Shown in pieces: positions 9,133-20,806 of a DNA stretch of 50,412 nt; within the stretch, counting starts at the first letter, position 1; the number at the start of each line of letters is the position of its first letter. The DNA comes from Gnetum montanum (Eukaryota > Streptophyta > Gnetopsida > Gnetales > Gnetaceae). The notes under the pieces were generated by a model. The model had not been told where the DNA came from, ran no database searches, and worked only from the letters and a program-made list of their open reading frames with translations. Location of the stretch: positions 177,127-227,538 of the forward strand of contig MNCI01006820.1 of assembly GCA_015680685.1 (NCBI GenBank), given 5' to 3'. Position numbers and translations under genes: made by a program.

Positions 9133-11738
9133 ATGGCCCCAAAAAGAGGAGCACAATGAGAACTTCCACTACCAGTAAACAAAAGACCACGAGGCCATGG
9201 AAGAGGATGAGCGAGCGAGAAAAATCTGTAACTAGAACAAGGAGAGGAGGAGGCACAATCCTTCAACATTTATCAACAAACTCTTGCCACAGAGCAATAT
9301 GCTCAAGTAGAAGAAGATGTTCCACCAATGCCCATGTAGGGACAACAACACACACTATCATATGAATGCCTTCAGGCTATTCAAGAAAAATCCATCATGT
9401 CAACAATTATTGTGGAACTTAACTTTGGTCTATTTTTGGAATTGCTCCAGAAGTTGTTAAGGCCCAAATTCAGTCATCTCCTTTGTGGCCTACTCTGACA
9501 AACAATGGACAATCGTATTTAGGAGAAACACTCCAATTTTGGCAAAATCCAAAAGTTGATGCTACAATCAAAATTGAATGAACCTCAGTATCTTACTCAA
9601 TTAAGGCAATCACAGAGGTATTGAATGTGCCTAATCAAGAAGAAAAGGTAAGACATATATTAACCAAATCTAACATAGACACCAAGAAGCTATGGTTACA
9701 ATAGGTGTATGGCAAGGAAGATAAAAAATATAGTAAATTGACTATAGAAGAAAAGATCTATTTCAAAATGGACACTTATCACCTGTTTCCTACCAAGAGA
9801 TTGAATAGAATCTCTACATATGGGAGTAGAGGGAATGCAATATTAATGAGAAAATTCAATGCAAACATCACTTACCTCTACTTCATAGAGATTAAAAGAA
9901 TGTTTGAAGAAAAGAAGGCAAGGAAGTTAACACTTCCATTTCCTTGCCTTATCCAGAAGTTATGTAAATGAGCTGGTATCTAAGGGTATACAAATGATGC
10001 ATTGAGGAAGGCACAGAATGCTTCCTATGTTGAGATGCTCAAGCCAATACCTTCCAAAAAGCACCAATTAAAATAACAACTAGGCACTGAGGAGACTACT
10101 CAACCCACAGGATAATAGCATCAGCAACCGCAAGTTCCACTACCATCATGGCAAGATTATAGACCTTCAATGAGTCATCTGCAACAAATTGGAGAAACTA
10201 TCAGTTGAGGAAGCAAAGAAGAGACCAATCAATTCAAAGTTATTAATGATGTAGTTACACCAACCATTTCAACCAATCTTGCCATTGAACAAGTATCGTT
10301 GTAGTTAGGAGGAGAGGCCCATTGTTCACAATAGATTTTTGGGAATGCTACATCATTTTAAGTGGTGCTTGAATTTGGAGAAGGAGCCAACGTTATGGTC
10401 ATGCATCACCATGATGTAGCAAGAGCCGTAGAAGTGATCACAGAGCATATTAAAGAATCATTTAATGTACCTATTGTGCCACCAGCTGATATTTTTGAAA
10501 CCAAAGATCCTCAAAAGCTAATTGGTACCTCTATGACTCCTACAGAACATGAATATGTGTTAGATAGATTGTTGCAAATAGGACAAGTTATGACAAATAT
10601 ATTTAATATTTCTAGTGATATCACTACAAAACAATTTGAATTAATTGCCACCAAAGAAAAATTAATCATGGCCAAAACCAGGGTAGAGCATGCTGAGAAT
10701 GAGCTTCGTTGATTACAAGAAGAGCTTGTAACCTAGAGAGTAGAAAGGAGAGATCTAACTTAGTTCATAACACCAGATTAGATAGCCAAAGTTGCAGTTA
10801 GGAGGAGAGGCCTAGTGATCACAATAGATTTTCGAGAATGCCACATCATTTCAAGTGGTGCTTGAATTTGGAGAAGGAGCCAAAGTTGTGTTCATGCATC
10901 ACCATGATGTAGCGAGAGCCACAGAAGTGATCACAAATCACATTAAAGAATCATTTAATGTACCTATTGTGCTACCAGCTGATATTTTTGAAACCAAAGA
11001 TCCTCAAATGCTAATTGGTACCTCTATGACTCCTGCAGAACATGAATATGTGTTAGATAGATTATTGCAAATAGGATAAGTTATGACAAATCTATTTAAT
11101 ATTTCTAGTGATATCACTAAAAAAAAAATTGAATTAATTACCACCAAAGAAAAATTAATCATGGCCAAAACTAGGGTAGAACATGCTAAGAATGAGCTTT
11201 GTTGATTACAAGAAGAGCTTGTAACCTTGAGAGTAGAAAGAAGAGATCCAACTTAGTTCGTAACACCAGATTAGATAGCAAAATTCAAAATTAAGTAGAT
11301 AAATTTCCTCCTTAAGAACAATAAAGACATAGCAGATGAGAAAGAAAATGTATTATGGAAAGCTTTAGTAGCTAAAGCCCAATCATATGCCCATGCCAAA
11401 GTTGCCTTACAAGAAGAAAACAAACAACTCACTACAAATAACATGAAGTTGATCATAATAGAAAAGTAGAAAAATATTTTAGAAGAAAGGATCCATCAAT
11501 TGAGAGAGCAACTAATGAGGGTCACCCAAGATATGAGCTACCTTGCAAGAGAAAATAGAATCCTCTCTATGAAGAAGGTACATGTCATTAGATAGAAATC
11601 ATCGAAATCAGTGCATGGAAAAATAAGGCTAAGAAACATGAAAGGCTCAAAGAACACTTTTGAGACCAAGTGGGAATGTACAAGGAGATAAATGAGAGAG
11701 AGATCCAAATGGCAAAGGCCAAATCATTTCTATTGTAG
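9133..11738 (+). pseudogene. ORFX of element F (env-position ORF, coiled coil)
   Basis: It starts at ATGGCCCCAAAA, the start shared with element G. Recognisable blocks in order: an N-terminal basic stretch; VELNFG; QFWQ; SYSIKAITEVLNVPN; TKKLWL; the best open part YGKEDKKYSKLTIEEK...LNRISTY (9705-9971) ending FPCLIQKLCK; a Gln/Pro-rich linker; a helical domain (HHHDVARAVEVI, 10362-10712) present twice; then a long Lys/Glu-rich coiled coil to about 11738. Many stops make it non-functional. The 'FPFPxLIxKLC' segment resembles what is often annotated as a putative plant transposon protein domain; this is recollection, not a search. It ends by abrupt junction with a leader-like module at 11739. 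Confidence 0.65.
10302..11280 (+). repeat. Tandem duplication, unit about 493 bp, inside ORFX of F
   Basis: Two direct copies start at GTTAGGAGGAGAGGCC (about 10300 and 10794) and end at AACACCAGATTAGATAGC (about 10784 and 11278). Copies of the HHHDVAR block start 493 bases apart (10362 and 10855). They differ by scattered substitutions, so the event is not recent. Element A has a single copy at the equivalent place (about 19070-19480). Confidence 0.85.
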
Positions 11739-11901
11739 CACACTACTCAACTCTCTTACACACTAGCTTCCAAAGGCCATAACTTCATCCTTATAGCTCC
11801 GATATCCAAAATTCTTAAATCTTGTTGATCTCAAAATGCTCAACTTAGTCGTGGGGAGGTGCATTGCATGATTATGATAAATCCAGAAATTTTGAGGCAA
11901 T
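11739..11901 (+). other. Misplaced ORFX-leader fragment at LTR boundary
   Basis: ACTAGCTTCCAAAGGCCATAAC to the PPT-like CTTAGTCGTGGGGAGG (about 11844) matches the leader of the internal module (43440-43560), not the sequence expected between ORFX and an LTR. It joins the end of the F coiled coil to the B 5' LTR. This suggests recombination or deletion between repeated modules. Confidence 0.55.
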
Positions 11902-12464
11902 GATATCATATCTACGATGTCATAGACATGTTATTGTCTAGCAACATACATTATTGTATAAAGAATATCGCGAGGTGCGTGCTAGCCTATATAAATAGCA
12001 CTTAGGTGCACAAATCCATAGTAGATTTGATAGCATAGTAATAGAACTATTTTAGTTTGTTTTCTTAAATTTAGCACTTAGTAGTATGTTCCCACAGTGT
12101 GATGTTTTGTAATTAAGCAGAATCTTTATTCGAGTGTGATGTACTTGGACGCATTATGTAATCGGCAATAAAGATTGAGATTACTCTACATCAGTGTAGC
12201 AACACTTCATTTTATTTCTATTTTCAATTAGTTTAATATTTTAATATTTTCATAGTTAATTTTTACAATTACTTGCAATTTAGTTTTTAATGTTGTTAAG
12301 TGAAATGAGTATAACTAATCTTGAGCACATAAGTGTAACTACTTGGTAACCTAGTAGTACTATCACTTGGTATACCCAATAGTGTAGTACTTGGTGATCA
12401 CATAGGCTAGTTTAGATTTTTTTACTATTACTTGATTTAGAAACCTCTATTTTTACTTCATGTT
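11902..12464 (+). mobile_element. Element B 5' LTR, left part
   Basis: U3-like repeats (TATCTACGATGTCATAGAC), TATA box 12000-12007, and AATAAAG and TTGGTAACCTAGTAG blocks lie in the usual LTR order. The sequence stops in mid-LTR at 12464, at the ATGTT target duplication of element A, and resumes at 38783. The left boundary is not a clean TGATGA terminus, so about 11902 is approximate and the first bases may be lost. Confidence 0.7.
12460..12464 (+). repeat. Target-site duplication of element A (left)
   Basis: ATGTT directly before the LTR start. The same five bases follow the 3' LTR at 38778-38782. Confidence 0.85.
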
Positions 12465-13327
12465 TGATGATTCATCACCTTGTTAGGCCCCAACATCGAA
12501 TACGCAATGTCGGAGCCAAGAAGTGACATCAAATATCCGACGTCGCCTCATCTACGTTTAACTATAAATACATCACATGGATGCTCGAATGAGACAATAT
12601 GTAGTATGTAGGAAGTAGGGGAAAAGTTTTAGTTTTTAGTTTCTTTTCCTTAGAGATTGTTATTCCTAGTGCATGCCCGCAGTGTGATGTTTGTAATCGT
12701 ACAACACCTTTGTTCGAGTGTGACACACTTGAACACGTTACATGACTAGCAATAAAGATTGAGATTACTCCCATCATTGTAGCATCCACATATATTATCA
12801 TTGTTTTCAATTATTAATTATTTACTAATTTATTTAGTTAAATGTTTCCATTTATTGCTATTAGTATTCCTGTTATTAAGTAGAATGCATATGCCTTAAT
12901 CATGAGCATTTAATTGTAGATGTTGGGTAATCCAAAATTGCATTGTCTGGCATAACCAGTGACATGCACTTGGAAATCCAAAAAGTAACCTCATGAAGTC
13001 TAAGATGTATATGGATGATTAAGAGTAGATACTCATCACACATAAGCTAGTTTAGATCTTATTTTCCCTCACCCATCAACTCAATTAATTTACCCTTTTT
13101 ATTGTCATCAAGAGTAGCATAGAATTAGAGATAACATCATACACCCCACTTTGGACTAAACCATACGTAACAAAGTTACCACTAGTCCAAGTAGGAAGAC
13201 AATGAACTGTGATCAAAGCATAATGATCTAGATGCCACGACTAATCCCATGCATGAAATTTGACCAAATCATGCATGAACACTTGTGATTTGTATGGTTA
13301 AGCATAGGGGTACCTTTCCGCTCATCA
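12465..13327 (+). mobile_element. Element A 5' LTR
   Basis: 863 bp. Starts TGATGATTCATCA, has diverged U3 repeats (ACATCGAATACGCAATGTCGG), TATAAATA at 12563-12570, AATAAAG at 12751, two TTGGTAATCC-like blocks, and ends CTCATCA. It aligns along its length with 20807-21344 plus 38424-38777. Confidence 0.9.
12563..12570 (+). promoter_or_regulatory. TATA box, element A 5' LTR
   Basis: TATAAATA about 100 bases into the LTR. The 3' LTR has the same box at 20933-20940. Confidence 0.7.
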
Positions 13328-13346
13328 TTGGCATCATTGCTAGGGA
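13328..13346 (+). other. Primer-binding site of element A
   Basis: TTGGCATCATTGCTAGGGA directly follows the LTR. The canonical Athila PBS complementary to plant tRNA-Asp is TGGCGCCGTTGCCGGGGA (established knowledge). The differences are mainly transitions at former CpG/CpNpG positions, as expected from methylation decay. Confidence 0.7.
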
Positions 13347-13452
13347 TGGTGCTAGTTATCTAGATTAGTTATATTATACAAGATTGTTGTAAAGGCATTA
13401 ATGATATATCTATCAAAAACTATTAGCTCACACACACCATAAACCAACAACA

Positions 13453-15720
13453 ATGTCTCTCTTACACGAAAGTGGCACTGCACTGTATAACAAACACATT
13501 CATTAGAGAACTAACGAGATATATGATGAAGAAAATTGGAGTGAACAACCTTATGTAGAGGCTTCTTATGATTATGATCACCCTAACAACACTCAAAGAC
13601 TACATTCACCTAAGGTATACAATCTTGAAGGAGACAATGTAATTCTGAGCTAGGGGAGGCTTCAAGGCCTATGACCTCCTCGAAACCAAGAAATGATAAA
13701 TCAAGGGAACCCTAAGGAACACCATATAAGCCATAGTAATTCTTTCAATTCCTCATCTTCCTCTTTCCCCTCAACATCTAGTTTTGACAAAGATGAACGT
13801 AGGTATAAAGATAAGGTTTCACTAAAGGGTCATACTATAAACTGAAAATGAACCCATGGGAAAAGTCAAAGACGTAGCCATGAACATAGACAGCATCATC
13901 ATGATCAAAAAAATAGAAAATGGCATTTCCCTCATAATCTGTTTGATAATGATGAACCCCTATTGGCCACTAGGATCCTAATGCATATCACAGAGGTGAT
14001 TAGGATATCTTACAGGCATCGCAAAGAGAGTCATCTACTAAAGCTTGACATGAATAATATTTCTAAATTTGCAAGAGGCTATAATTTAGATCCACAACAT
14101 CATTTACAAGCCTTCCATGATGCATGTGCTTTCTACAGTATTGAAAGTGAGTGGCAAAGCTTAAGCTATTTCCTAGGACACTAATTGACAAAGCTGAAGT
14201 GTGCTATAGATCGTTGAGACCAAATTCAATCTGACAATGGTCTACAATGATGGAATTTTTCAATGAGAAATACCAAACCTATGTGATGGTGTCCAACTTG
14301 AGGAGACAAATCCAAAAGTGGAAGAAAAAACAACATGAACCCTTAAACATGGCCTTAGATAGATATTATGCTTTATTGAATAGTTGCCCAAGCCATGGTT
14401 TCTCCAAGGAGAGGCAACGTTTTCACATCATAGATGGGCTTCATAATGAAACAAGGGAGACCCTTGGGATGTATGCCCTAGGTTAATTATACAAGCTCCA
14501 AGCCCATCAAATCAAAGAGCTAATTGAGCATGTGGCAAAAGAAGAAGGAGAGATATGTAAATGGGAGAATGTCAAGAAACACCAATGGGACCCAGCTCTT
14601 CAAAAAAGGAGGTCCAGATCTATGGTAAGCAAAACAAAACTCCTCTTGATAAGGTGATTCGACAACAAACCTTGCTGATACAAGGGTCTATTGATGAACT
14701 TGAAGCCAATTTTAACAAGATGTCCAAATGGATATGTGAAAATGTTATAACTCTCATTGAGATAGTCAAGGAGAGCATCATGAAAAATAAACCATGTAAT
14801 CACAATCAACAAAGGATACAAAATCAAGAAATAGCCTAGAACACTTTTTGGAAAGTGGGAAAATGGCTAAGGAAAGTGAGGCTACAGACTCAACCAAAAA
14901 TGAAGATAATGGATGTGACATCTATATATATAACCATCTAAAGGACCATTGCCAAGTCTTATTGCATCTACGAGAGCATTGGGCCAGTGCCTTAAATCCA
15001 AAAGCACATGCCCAGGAGATTTCCTCTCCCACAAGGTAATTATAGACAGTCCCACAACCAATCATACCATCCTAGGGGGACTTATTACCAGCCTCAACAT
15101 GATCATCAATTGTAGTGGCAATAACCACAGTCATGGGGGAGGCCACCACCAAATCAACCATCTCCACTGAAACCACATGGATATTATGTTCAACACCCTA
15201 TTTCTCCAACTAGTTCTACATCCTCTACTTCCAATCACCACTACCACTCTCTTGAGTGCCATCAACCCATGATATCCCCTAAAGGATCACCATCTTACAC
15301 CTCTTACCATTCATCCTACCCTCAATATTCTCATTCTCCACCTCCTTATATGCCACTTCTAGTAACAAAAGAAGGTTTTGCATCACAATGCCAACAAATG
15401 AGTGCCACTTGTGCTGCAAATGTGCATAGACATGTCAACACTAGTGGGTCTTAACTGCGACATAGGAAATGTCCCTTTTGGAGGAAAGGTTGTAAGCCAA
15501 AGTAGACCACACATGGACCCACCATATCATCTGAGCTAGCATAAGGCCAATCTGGCACACCACCTTCCTTGTCTCAACCAACATCCTTCAACCATACACA
15601 CAGGCTACCATCCATTAGTACTCCAATCCCAAATCCAACTAATGAATCTATAAGTGTGGGGAGACAAATACATCCATGCATACCATATCTTGATTAAGGG
15701 TGTAATCGTGGGCCATCCAT
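13453..15720 (+). pseudogene. gag: gag of element A (capsid-like domain)
   Basis: The likely start is the ATG at 13453, 125 bases after the LTR. Blocks: Asp/Tyr-rich N terminus; Ser- and Arg-rich linker (SSSSFPSTS region, about 13740-13790); LDMNNISKFARGYN and LQAFHDACAFYSIESEWQ (14040-14160); MMEFFNEKYQTY (14247); LNMALDRYYALLNSCPSHGF...FHIIDGLHNETRETL (14340-14465), which is the retrotransposon-gag helical core in Athila form; a Lys-rich region; CDIYIYNHLKDHC (about 14917); then a Pro/His/Gln-rich tail. Stops at about 14182 and 14485 plus frame breaks inactivate it. It aligns throughout with the gag of element B. Confidence 0.8.
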
Positions 15721-17280
15721 CCATAATGTTAACACACCTCATACCCTAACCTACCATACATTTAACAATCAAGTGTGTTACCAAAAAATTTTCAACCCAG
15801 CCACCACACGACTAATAGACACCTAGTGGCTAGGATATCGATAGTTCTCAACATTTCATACATTCATGGATCCTATTAGTCCACTTATTAATCCTTGTTA
15901 TAGCCAAATGTTTAGTCATGGGGGTTACCCCCCATTCTAATCTTCAGGATTTTTAAGTGCTTTTCATCTTTTTATTTTACACTTTTTTGTCATTTCTCTA
16001 TTTCTCAATCCAAATTTTTCCTATTTCTTCCAATTTTTTGCAGTTGTTATTTTCATTTTCTTTGAATCTCGCTTGTGAATAAAATGATCATGTTGCCCAT
16101 TGAGGTGAGGTTTTTTCTATGTTGTCAAGTCATAAGGGACTAATTATTCAAACATTGAGACCATGTCATCCATCCACTCATTCCATTAATAAGAGGCTCC
16201 TACCTTGGTGATAATGATAATCTTTTGCATCATCCAAACTAAAGATAACTTTATAATCATTGTGTCCAAATAGAAGAGTGTAGAACTAAGGTGGAATGTA
16301 AAGGGTGTGATATCAAGAGGATTTGTGGATTCTTTTTGGCCACTTTTGTATGTTCTATCATGTTACTGAGGTTGTAACCATATCCTTGTAGATCTAACAA
16401 AAAATGGAAGTAAGAGTAACTTCAAACGACATTGAATAAACTTCTACTGGTTCCATTGGAAAGACATGTACCCATGCTTGAAGGTCGATGGCTTTTCAAA
16501 ATAAAAAAAATGAGTGAAAAGGAAAAAAAACTATATATTAAGTGTGCCATAATAAATTCCTCCCTTGGACAAAATGCCAAGTGATGTTACTCCTTGCAAC
16601 TCTGGTCATCTTATGGTTGTTTGCTAATGTGATGAAATAATACAATGTCACTAACATGTGATGTGGACTTGGCTTGAATCTTGGAAAGAAGTATACATGG
16701 TTATTTAACCATTAATAACACACAAGGTTTCATTGTGACCATGGTAAACCACCTCATGTTCCAATGTCTAAAATCCTCTCTATCATCCATCTCATTTTGT
16801 TGTTTGGATGATCATAACTTGTGGTTTTGTGTAACATTGGGATATTATCTCAATTTGGTGGTTTTAACATGTGTCTTTTGTTTCATGGGTATGTGTTGCA
16901 TTCAACCCCTTTAGTGCCTATGGACATTATAGGTGTGGTTACACAAGGGCATCATGGGCTAGAGCCTACTTTTGGAAGGACCCACTTGTGTAACTTTTGT
17001 GACTCATACTTGTTTAACACAACCACATCATTTTTTCACCTTCCAAGTGCTCAAATTGTTGCATTTTATTGTTTCCCTTTCCATGTACTTGATATGTCCA
17101 CAACATCAATTTTAATGCCTTTTTCTTGCTCATTCTAGTACTTTTCATGTCAACGACTCCACCTTATCACACTTTTGGTGCCTCCAATTGATTTTTCACT
17201 TACCCCAGAATGATGGACTTAACTTCAAACCTTCCAAACCAATCATCGAGCTTTAGTTTACATGCTTAGTTACCCCATAC
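15721..17280 (+). other. Post-gag region of element A: pol absent, conserved non-coding block
   Basis: A post-pol motif AGTCATGGGGG (15914-15924) follows the gag tail with no RT/IN coding between. Then comes a T-rich tract (15960-16075) and the conserved block (CATAAGGGACTAATTATT at about 16130, CCATCCACTC, GATCTAACAAAAAATGGAAG, CATGTACCCATGC). Open frames at 16681-17138 lie in this block but are not conserved as protein between copies; I do not call them genes. Confidence 0.6.
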
Positions 17281-17889
17281 AATGTAAATTTTTGGACCTT
17301 AATGTTGCGTACCTAACGTCAGGTCCCACACAACATCGTGTACCCGACGTTGGATCACATAAAGCCTATAAATACGAGCCCCGTAGTACTTGAAATTCAT
17401 TTTCATAATTTTCTCTAGGGGAGTTGTTCAAATTTTCTCTCACAACTCAGAGCTCTATGCACTCATCTTTCAATTGCAATATTTAGCTCTCTACTACTCC
17501 AATTTTCATGTCATTTGAACCCATCTAAACCTGGAGTGTTTAACTTAGTNTTGCTATTGCTCAAAAGGTATCATAAGGGTAAGAATCTTAAAAAATTTAG
17601 GAGTTATAATGAAAAATCATTCATGTTAATGCCAAAAATTCTAGAGATCCAGTTTTTCCAACCCACGGGTCCATAACCATCATTATGAGCCACATATAAG
17701 GAAAAAGGAGCCAATTGTGAAGGGTCATAAAAGGAGATGGACACTTTTTGGGTACTTTTCTTGAAAATCTTTCTAACTCTATGATCATATGCATTATGAA
17801 CTTAATGAACTAAGGTTACAAGCAAGGTATAAACTAATTTATGATAAAAAATATAACCTTAGTAACACTTGCCCTTTGCTTGATTGCAA
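17281..17889 (+). promoter_or_regulatory. Internal TATA module and ORFX leader, element A
   Basis: CGTACCTAACGTCAGG and CGTGTACCCGACGTTGG form a short inverted/direct repeat pair before CCTATAAATAC (TATA 17367-17374). This copy is the clearest duplicate of the LTR U3-TATA layout (compare 12486-12570). The leader includes a broken PPT-like CTTAGT at the N (17550) and runs to the ORFX start at 17890. Confidence 0.55.
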
Positions 17890-20621
17890 ATGGTCCCAAA
17901 AAGAGGTGCTCAAGGTGAACCCTTGCAGAGAGCCACTAAGCATCCATGAGGTGGCTACATTCAATAAGAAGAACATGTAGAACACACAGAGCAGGAGGCC
18001 CAATCCTTCAACATTCACCAAGAGGCCCCTACTACTAGGTAATCAACCCAAGGGGAAGGCTGAAGAACCACAAGTTCCTAAGTAGGGACAATATCTCATG
18101 TTGCCTTCTAATTACCTTGTTCCCACTTTAGAAAAGTCCACGTTGGCTTTAGTCATCGTGGAAATGAACTTTATCCCATTCATGGAGTTTGCTCTAAAAG
18201 CGATTTGGATGCAATGCAAGGCATCCCCATTATGGACCATTTTGTCAAATAATGATGAATGGTACCTGGGTGAAACTTATCAGTTCTGGCACTTGCTTTC
18301 ACCGTTAACATCTGTGGGGTGATCATCCCTTATTCAGTTAAAGCAATTGTTGTTGCTCTCAACCTACCAAATGAAGGGGCTAATGTTGCTCATTTGTCAA
18401 CCAGATTCGACCCTATAACCAAGAAATTGTGGCTAAGATGGGCATATGGCAAGGAGGATAAAACGTACAATGAAATGACTCTAGAGAAGAAAACATATTT
18501 CAAGATTGGGACTTACCCCTTATTTTCCACGAAAGGGCTTAATCGAATTTCAACTTATGTGGCTGGGGAAGTGCCATTTTAATGGGTAAATTTGCAACCA
18601 ACCTTCCCTAGTTTTACTTCACTGAAATTCAATGGCGATTTGAAGAAACAAAGTTAGGGAGACCAACATTTCCATTCCCCTACTTAATTAGAAAGTTGTG
18701 CAAGCACGCTGGGATCCTCAGATATACCAATGATATCCCTAGGAAGGCTCAAAACACCTCCTTCATTGAACTTCTAAAACTTGCACCACCAAGAAAGGAT
18801 CTTAGTTAAGAACAAAAAGCAAAAAAGGAGGTAGAGCCATAGAGAGAAACACAATGCAAGCCTAAACAGCACCCACAGGCACAAGCTCTGGCGCTGCTAC
18901 CACTATAAGACTATAGGCCCTCGGTGAGCCATCTTTAGAAGATTGCTGAAGTAGTTAGCTAGGGAAGTAGGGATAAGTCCAACCTCTTGTGAGTCATGGA
19001 TGATGTCGTATAGTCCACAGTGTCAGCTAACCCAACATGGGAGGAGATCTTGATACAATTAGAAGGAGAAGGATCCCAATGGTCATGACAAATCTATGGG
19101 AATACCGCATCTTTCCAAGTAACATTGGAAACTAGGAAAGGTGCCACAGTTGTGTACTACAACATGAGGATGCAGTAGAAGTCATTATCAATCATATCAA
19201 AGAATCATTCAACATGTTTGTTGTGCCCCTGACAGATCTAATGGGAACTAGAGATGCACAAATATTGGTCAGGACTTCAATGACTCCTGCGGTGCATGAG
19301 GATGTGCTTGATTAATTGCTGCAGACGAGCCAAGTAATAACCACTTTGTTTGACATCCCCAGCAATGTCATTGTAGCCTAATCAAATCTCATCACCATGA
19401 AAGAGAAGTTGGTCATGGCAAAAGTCATGGCAAAGCATGTGGAGGAAAAAATACAAAGATTGCAAGAAGAGTTGGTAGCCCTAAGAGCTAAACAATTCAG
19501 AATAAAGCAGCTAAACAATCATTTTGTTGCACCATACCAACTTGAACAATTCAGAATAAAGCAGCTAACCAAGTTAACAAAAGAGAAAGTAACTACTAAC
19601 CAAGAGAAAGAGAAGGTAGTTTGGAATGCCTTTGCTACTGATGCGTAATCTCATGCATACAAAAAGGCATTGACCACTATACATGAAGAGAATAAGCAAC
19701 TCACCGTAGAAAATTCCAAGTTAACCACAGTGGAAAAACAAAAGAACATTTTAGAGGAAAGCATCCACTAGTTAAGAGAACAACTAGTGAGGGTCAACCA
19801 AGACATGAACAGATTGGCCAAAGAAAATAGAACCCTCTTAATGGAGGAGGTTCGCACTCTGCTAAAATTCAGCAATTGAAATTAGTGCATGGCAAAATGA
19901 GGCCAAAAAGCATGAAAAATTGAAAGAGCATTTCTGTGACCAAGTTACCATGTACAAGAAAATCAATGAAAAAGAAATCTAGATGGCCAAAGACCACATT
20001 AGCTCCTTGTCAGCCCAAAAACCTAAATGGTAGCCCATCTTGGATAGCTATGCCTTGGTCCATCAAATGGAAGTCAAGAACAATAACCTACAAATAGAAG
20101 ATTTGAAAGAATACATGGTGTTGGGTAACCTTAGATATGCCAACCTTGCCATGTCAATGGTAGGTCATCCCCAAAATGAGCTGGAAAAACAAGTGGCAAC
20201 CACCTATGCATTATATGAGAAGGAGTTTACAGATCAAAAGGATGCTTTGTAGACATTGTAGGTGGAAAACTTTGAATTAGAGGTGGTTAAAGCTAGCTAT
20301 CAAGAACAAAAGGATGTAGCCTTGAACCTAGCTTGAAGATTGACACATTACCATGAACTCAGAGATAAAGCTAGGGCCTTTGAGGAAGAACAACGACAGT
20401 TCACGGCTTGGTACATGAAGGAAAATCAAATGTTCCTATAACTACCATATCCTTAGGATGTACCGGTGCCAACACACAGCGGCACAACATCTTGGATAGT
20501 ACACAACCCAAGGATGGAGGAGGAGAAGTTACAAGCATTGCTCAATCACTACAAATTTCAACAGGTTGGTGGCAAAGGGAAGCGACCCATGGAAAAGCCA
20601 CCACCTCTAAGCACCAAATGA
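17890..20621 (+). pseudogene. ORFX of element A, longest copy
   Basis: It begins at ATGGTCCCAAAAAGAGG (MAPKRG-type start) and ends at the TGA at 20619-20621. Blocks: VEMNFIPFMEFALKAI; DEWYLGETYQFW; VIIPYSVKAIVVALNLPNEG (18319 on); TKKLWLRWAYGKEDKTYNEMTLE; LNRISTY; FYFTEIQWRFEE; FPFPYLIRKLCKHAGI; Pro/Gln linker; a single helical-domain copy (about 19090-19300); long coiled coil (19397-20400); C terminus MEEEKLQALLNHYKFQ then a Lys/Pro tail. About 900 codons with scattered stops and a few frame breaks. It stands after the TATA module and before the PPT, the env-like position of Athila elements; no signal peptide or membrane segment is visible. Confidence 0.7.
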
Positions 20622-20790
20622 GCTTCCTAGTTTTGTTTTTGCTTTGTAATAATGTGTTCCATTTTTGTACTATAGCATGCAAGAGTCAATTGTTTTGTTC
20701 ATTGTTTAAGTTAGTCAATAATCCCATACTTACCTAATATTTTGTAAAGAACTTGTTCCTCATTTTGTTTAACTTGAGGACGAGTTTTCA

Positions 20791-20806
20791 TTTAGTCATG
20801 GAGGTA
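20791..20806 (+). other. Polypurine tract of element A
   Basis: TTTAGTCATGGAGGTA immediately precedes the 3' LTR. The upstream TTGAGGACGAGTTTTCA is shared with B and G and resembles the 'gaggacaag' lead-in of Athila PPTs. Confidence 0.7.

Noticed and set aside
9081-9365. 94-residue ORF starting at 9081 as the ORFX N terminus
   Set aside because: It is in a different frame from the ATGGCCCCAAAA start shared with element G and is not conserved in A or G.
16681-17138. Plus-strand ORFs with Cys/Phe-rich hydrophobic stretches, possible membrane protein
   Set aside because: They lie in the conserved non-coding block; the equivalent stretches in B and E have stops and different frames.
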